DNA of 5,261 bases, taken from NCBI GenBank assembly GCA_007118445.1, contig SKRP01000014.1, positions 1-5,261 on the forward strand, read 5' to 3'. This DNA comes from Natronohydrobacter sp. (lineage in GTDB: Bacteria > Pseudomonadota > Alphaproteobacteria > Rhodobacterales > Rhodobacteraceae). Shown here piece after piece: positions 3,975-5,261 of this stretch. The position numbers were made by a program, and so were the translations under genes. Numbering within the stretch: the stretch's first letter is position 1; each line of letters opens with the position of its first letter. A model generated the notes under the pieces. The model was not told the DNA's origin. It saw only the letters and a list, made by a program, of their open reading frames with translations, and did no database searches.

Positions 3975-5261
3975 TCACAGCTCCTCGACCATTACCACCC
4001 CACCCAGCGATTTTACCGCCCCGCGGACCTGCGGCGTCACAGCAACCTGCTGCCCGGTGTCGATTTCATAAGCCTGACCCAGCGCCGGATTGGTCACGCA
4101 GAACCACAGCGGCCCTTTCACGCGCGCAGGTCCATCCTTGAACCGCTCCAGCAAGCCCGCCACCGACCCGATTGCGTCAGCGTGTTCAACATGCACCTTG
4201 AGCCCTGCCGCGCCAGCATCCGCGACCACGGCGTCAATCGGCTGAACCCCGCGCGCCAGCAGTTTCAGCGTCTCGGCCTCCATCGTTGCCTCGACAGTCA
4301 GCACGACATTCTGTCCTGGTTCCAGATATTGCCGCCCGGCTTCCAACGTATCCGAGAAGACGGTAACTTCATAAAGCCCGGTCGGGTCTGACAGCTGCAC
4401 GAAAGCAAAGCGATTGCCGCGCGCCGATTTGCGCTCCTGCCGCGCCGAAACCGCACCTGCGAGTTTCGCGACCAGCGCTCCGCCAGCCGCCTTTTTCTCG
4501 ATCTCGGCCAGCGTCATCACCTGCTTGCGCCTGAGCGGCCCGGCATAATCATCCAGCGGATGGCCCGACAGATAGAAGCCGATCGCCTGATGCTCCTGCG
4601 CCAGCCGCTCGGTGGGCAGCCAGTCCTCGGACCGGCTCAGGCGCGGTTCGGGAATATCCGCCCCTGCCTCGCCGAAAAGCGACACCTGATCAGAGGCGCG
4701 CGCCTCATGGATCGCCGCCGAATAGCTGACCAGCGCATCCAGGCTTTCAAACACGCGCTTGCGGTTCCGGTCCAGCTGGTCAAACGCGCCTGCCCGCGCC
4801 AGCATTTCCAGCGGCCGCTTGCCCACGCGCTTCAGATCGACCCGCCGCGCCAGATCGAACAGCGTCGCAAAGGGTGTCTCGCCACGCCCGTCCACGATCA
4901 GCCGCATCGCATCGACGCCCACATTTTTCAGCGCGCCCAGAGCATAGACCAGCGCCCCGTCCTTCACATCGAACCGCGCGCGCGACCGGTTCACGCAAGG
5001 CGGGATGACCGCGATCTCCATCCGGTCCACTTCGCGCTTATACACGGCCAGTTTCTCGGTCAGATGCAGATCGCAATTCATCACACCGGCCATGAATTCG
5101 ACCGGGTAATTGGCCTTGAGATACGCTGTCTGATAGCTGACCACCGCATAGGCGGCAGCGTGCGACTTGTTGAAACCGTAATTGGCGAATTTCTCCAGCA
5201 GGTCGAAAACCTCGCCCGCCTTCTTCTTGTCCACGCCATTGGCAACCGCGCCATCAACGAA
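3975..5261 (-). CDS. dnaE: DNA polymerase III alpha subunit, C-terminal 428 residues (start beyond window)
   Basis: This is the C-terminal part of the replicative polymerase alpha subunit (the whole protein is normally about 1,150-1,180 residues), beginning in frame at the window edge with FVDGAVANGVDKKK. The conserved fingers segment ANYGFNKSHAAAYAVVSYQT (26-45 of the visible part) identifies replicative DnaE. A helix-hairpin-helix region follows around 105-160 (YALGALKNVGVDAMR). QVSLF (192-196; bases 4688-4674) is a good match to the sliding-clamp binding pentapeptide, in the place where E. coli DnaE has its internal clamp site. An OB-fold spans about 262-345 (LVAKLAGAVSARQERKSARG, then FVQLSDPTGLYEVTVF). 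The tail (about 355-428) would include the region that contacts tau in other bacteria. The clamp site and this layout fit DnaE1 rather than the mutagenic DnaE2. The gene ends at TGA 3977-3975, convergent with mcl1. No disruption is seen. Confidence 0.96.
   Translation of the reverse strand, partial: FVDGAVANGVDKKKAGEVFDLLEKFANYGFNKSHAAAYAVVSYQTAYLKANYPVEFMAGVMNCDLHLTEKLAVYKREVDRMEIAVIPPCVNRSRARFDVKDGALVYALGALKNVGVDAMRLIVDGRGETPFATLFDLARRVDLKRVGKRPLEMLARAGAFDQLDRNRKRVFESLDALVSYSAAIHEARASDQVSLFGEAGADIPEPRLSRSEDWLPTERLAQEHQAIGFYLSGHPLDDYAGPLRRKQVMTLAEIEKKAAGGALVAKLAGAVSARQERKSARGNRFAFVQLSDPTGLYEVTVFSDTLEAGRQYLEPGQNVVLTVEATMEAETLKLLARGVQPIDAVVADAGAAGLKVHVEHADAIGSVAGLLERFKDGPARVKGPLWFCVTNPALGQAYEIDTGQQVAVTPQVRGAVKSLGGVVMVEEL

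Noticed and set aside
3918..4391. 157-codon plus-strand frame starting at the mcl1 stop and running over the dnaE end
   Set aside because: It overlaps the hairpin terminator and the antisense of the dnaE C-terminus. The translation has no family resemblance.
1..5261. Mobile element, CRISPR array, tRNA or other RNA gene, horizontally acquired island
   Set aside because: No transposase or integrase motifs, no regularly spaced repeats, no cloverleaf-like segment and no compositional break were seen apart from the short A/T-rich control region near 2781-2880.

Overview
This window looks like a chromosomal segment from a GC-rich alphaproteobacterium of the Rhodobacteraceae (Rhodobacter/Paracoccus/Roseobacter type). 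Three things point there: the L-malyl-CoA/beta-methylmalyl-CoA lyase is nearly identical, as I remember it, to the Rhodobacter sphaeroides protein; all coding sequence has strong G/C third-position bias; and the spacer between two genes carries a tract that I recall recurring in intergenic DNA of this family. No transposase, integrase, tRNA, rRNA or CRISPR array is visible.

Layout, left to right. Positions 1-604 (minus) hold the N-terminal third of ilvD, dihydroxy-acid dehydratase. Positions 665-1624 (minus) encode DgcA, an enolase-superfamily N-acetyl-D-glutamate racemase related to L-Ala-D/L-Glu epimerases. Positions 1704-2705 (minus) encode DgcN, a DUF1611 protein that acts as a D-glutamate N-acetyltransferase. 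A 259-bp divergent control region (2706-2964) separates dgcN from mcl1 (2965-3921, plus). A perfect 13-bp hairpin (3936-3964) lies between mcl1 and the convergent 3' end of dnaE, the replicative DNA polymerase III alpha subunit (3975-5261, minus, running off the right edge).

How the genes work together. DgcN and DgcA form a two-step module: DgcN acetylates D-glutamate, and DgcA racemizes the product to N-acetyl-L-glutamate, which arginine-pathway enzymes elsewhere can deacetylate to L-glutamate. Mcl1 belongs to the ethylmalonyl-CoA pathway for acetyl-CoA assimilation and splits methylmalyl-CoA and malyl-CoA to give glyoxylate. IlvD makes the 2-keto acid precursors of valine, leucine and isoleucine. 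dgcN, dgcA and ilvD share one strand with short gaps (79 and 60 bp), so read-through is possible, but ilvD has its own strong ribosome binding site and need not be functionally tied to the pair. dnaE is a housekeeping neighbour.

The most interesting non-coding material is the divergent dgcN/mcl1 control region, with repeated GCAGAA words and a palindrome at the likely mcl1 promoter, and the dgcN-dgcA spacer, with two back-to-back perfect hairpins followed by the recurrent-looking tract. The DUF1611/epimerase pair is the closest thing here to a little-known system; to my knowledge its chemistry has already been described in marine Proteobacteria, so I do not present it as new.
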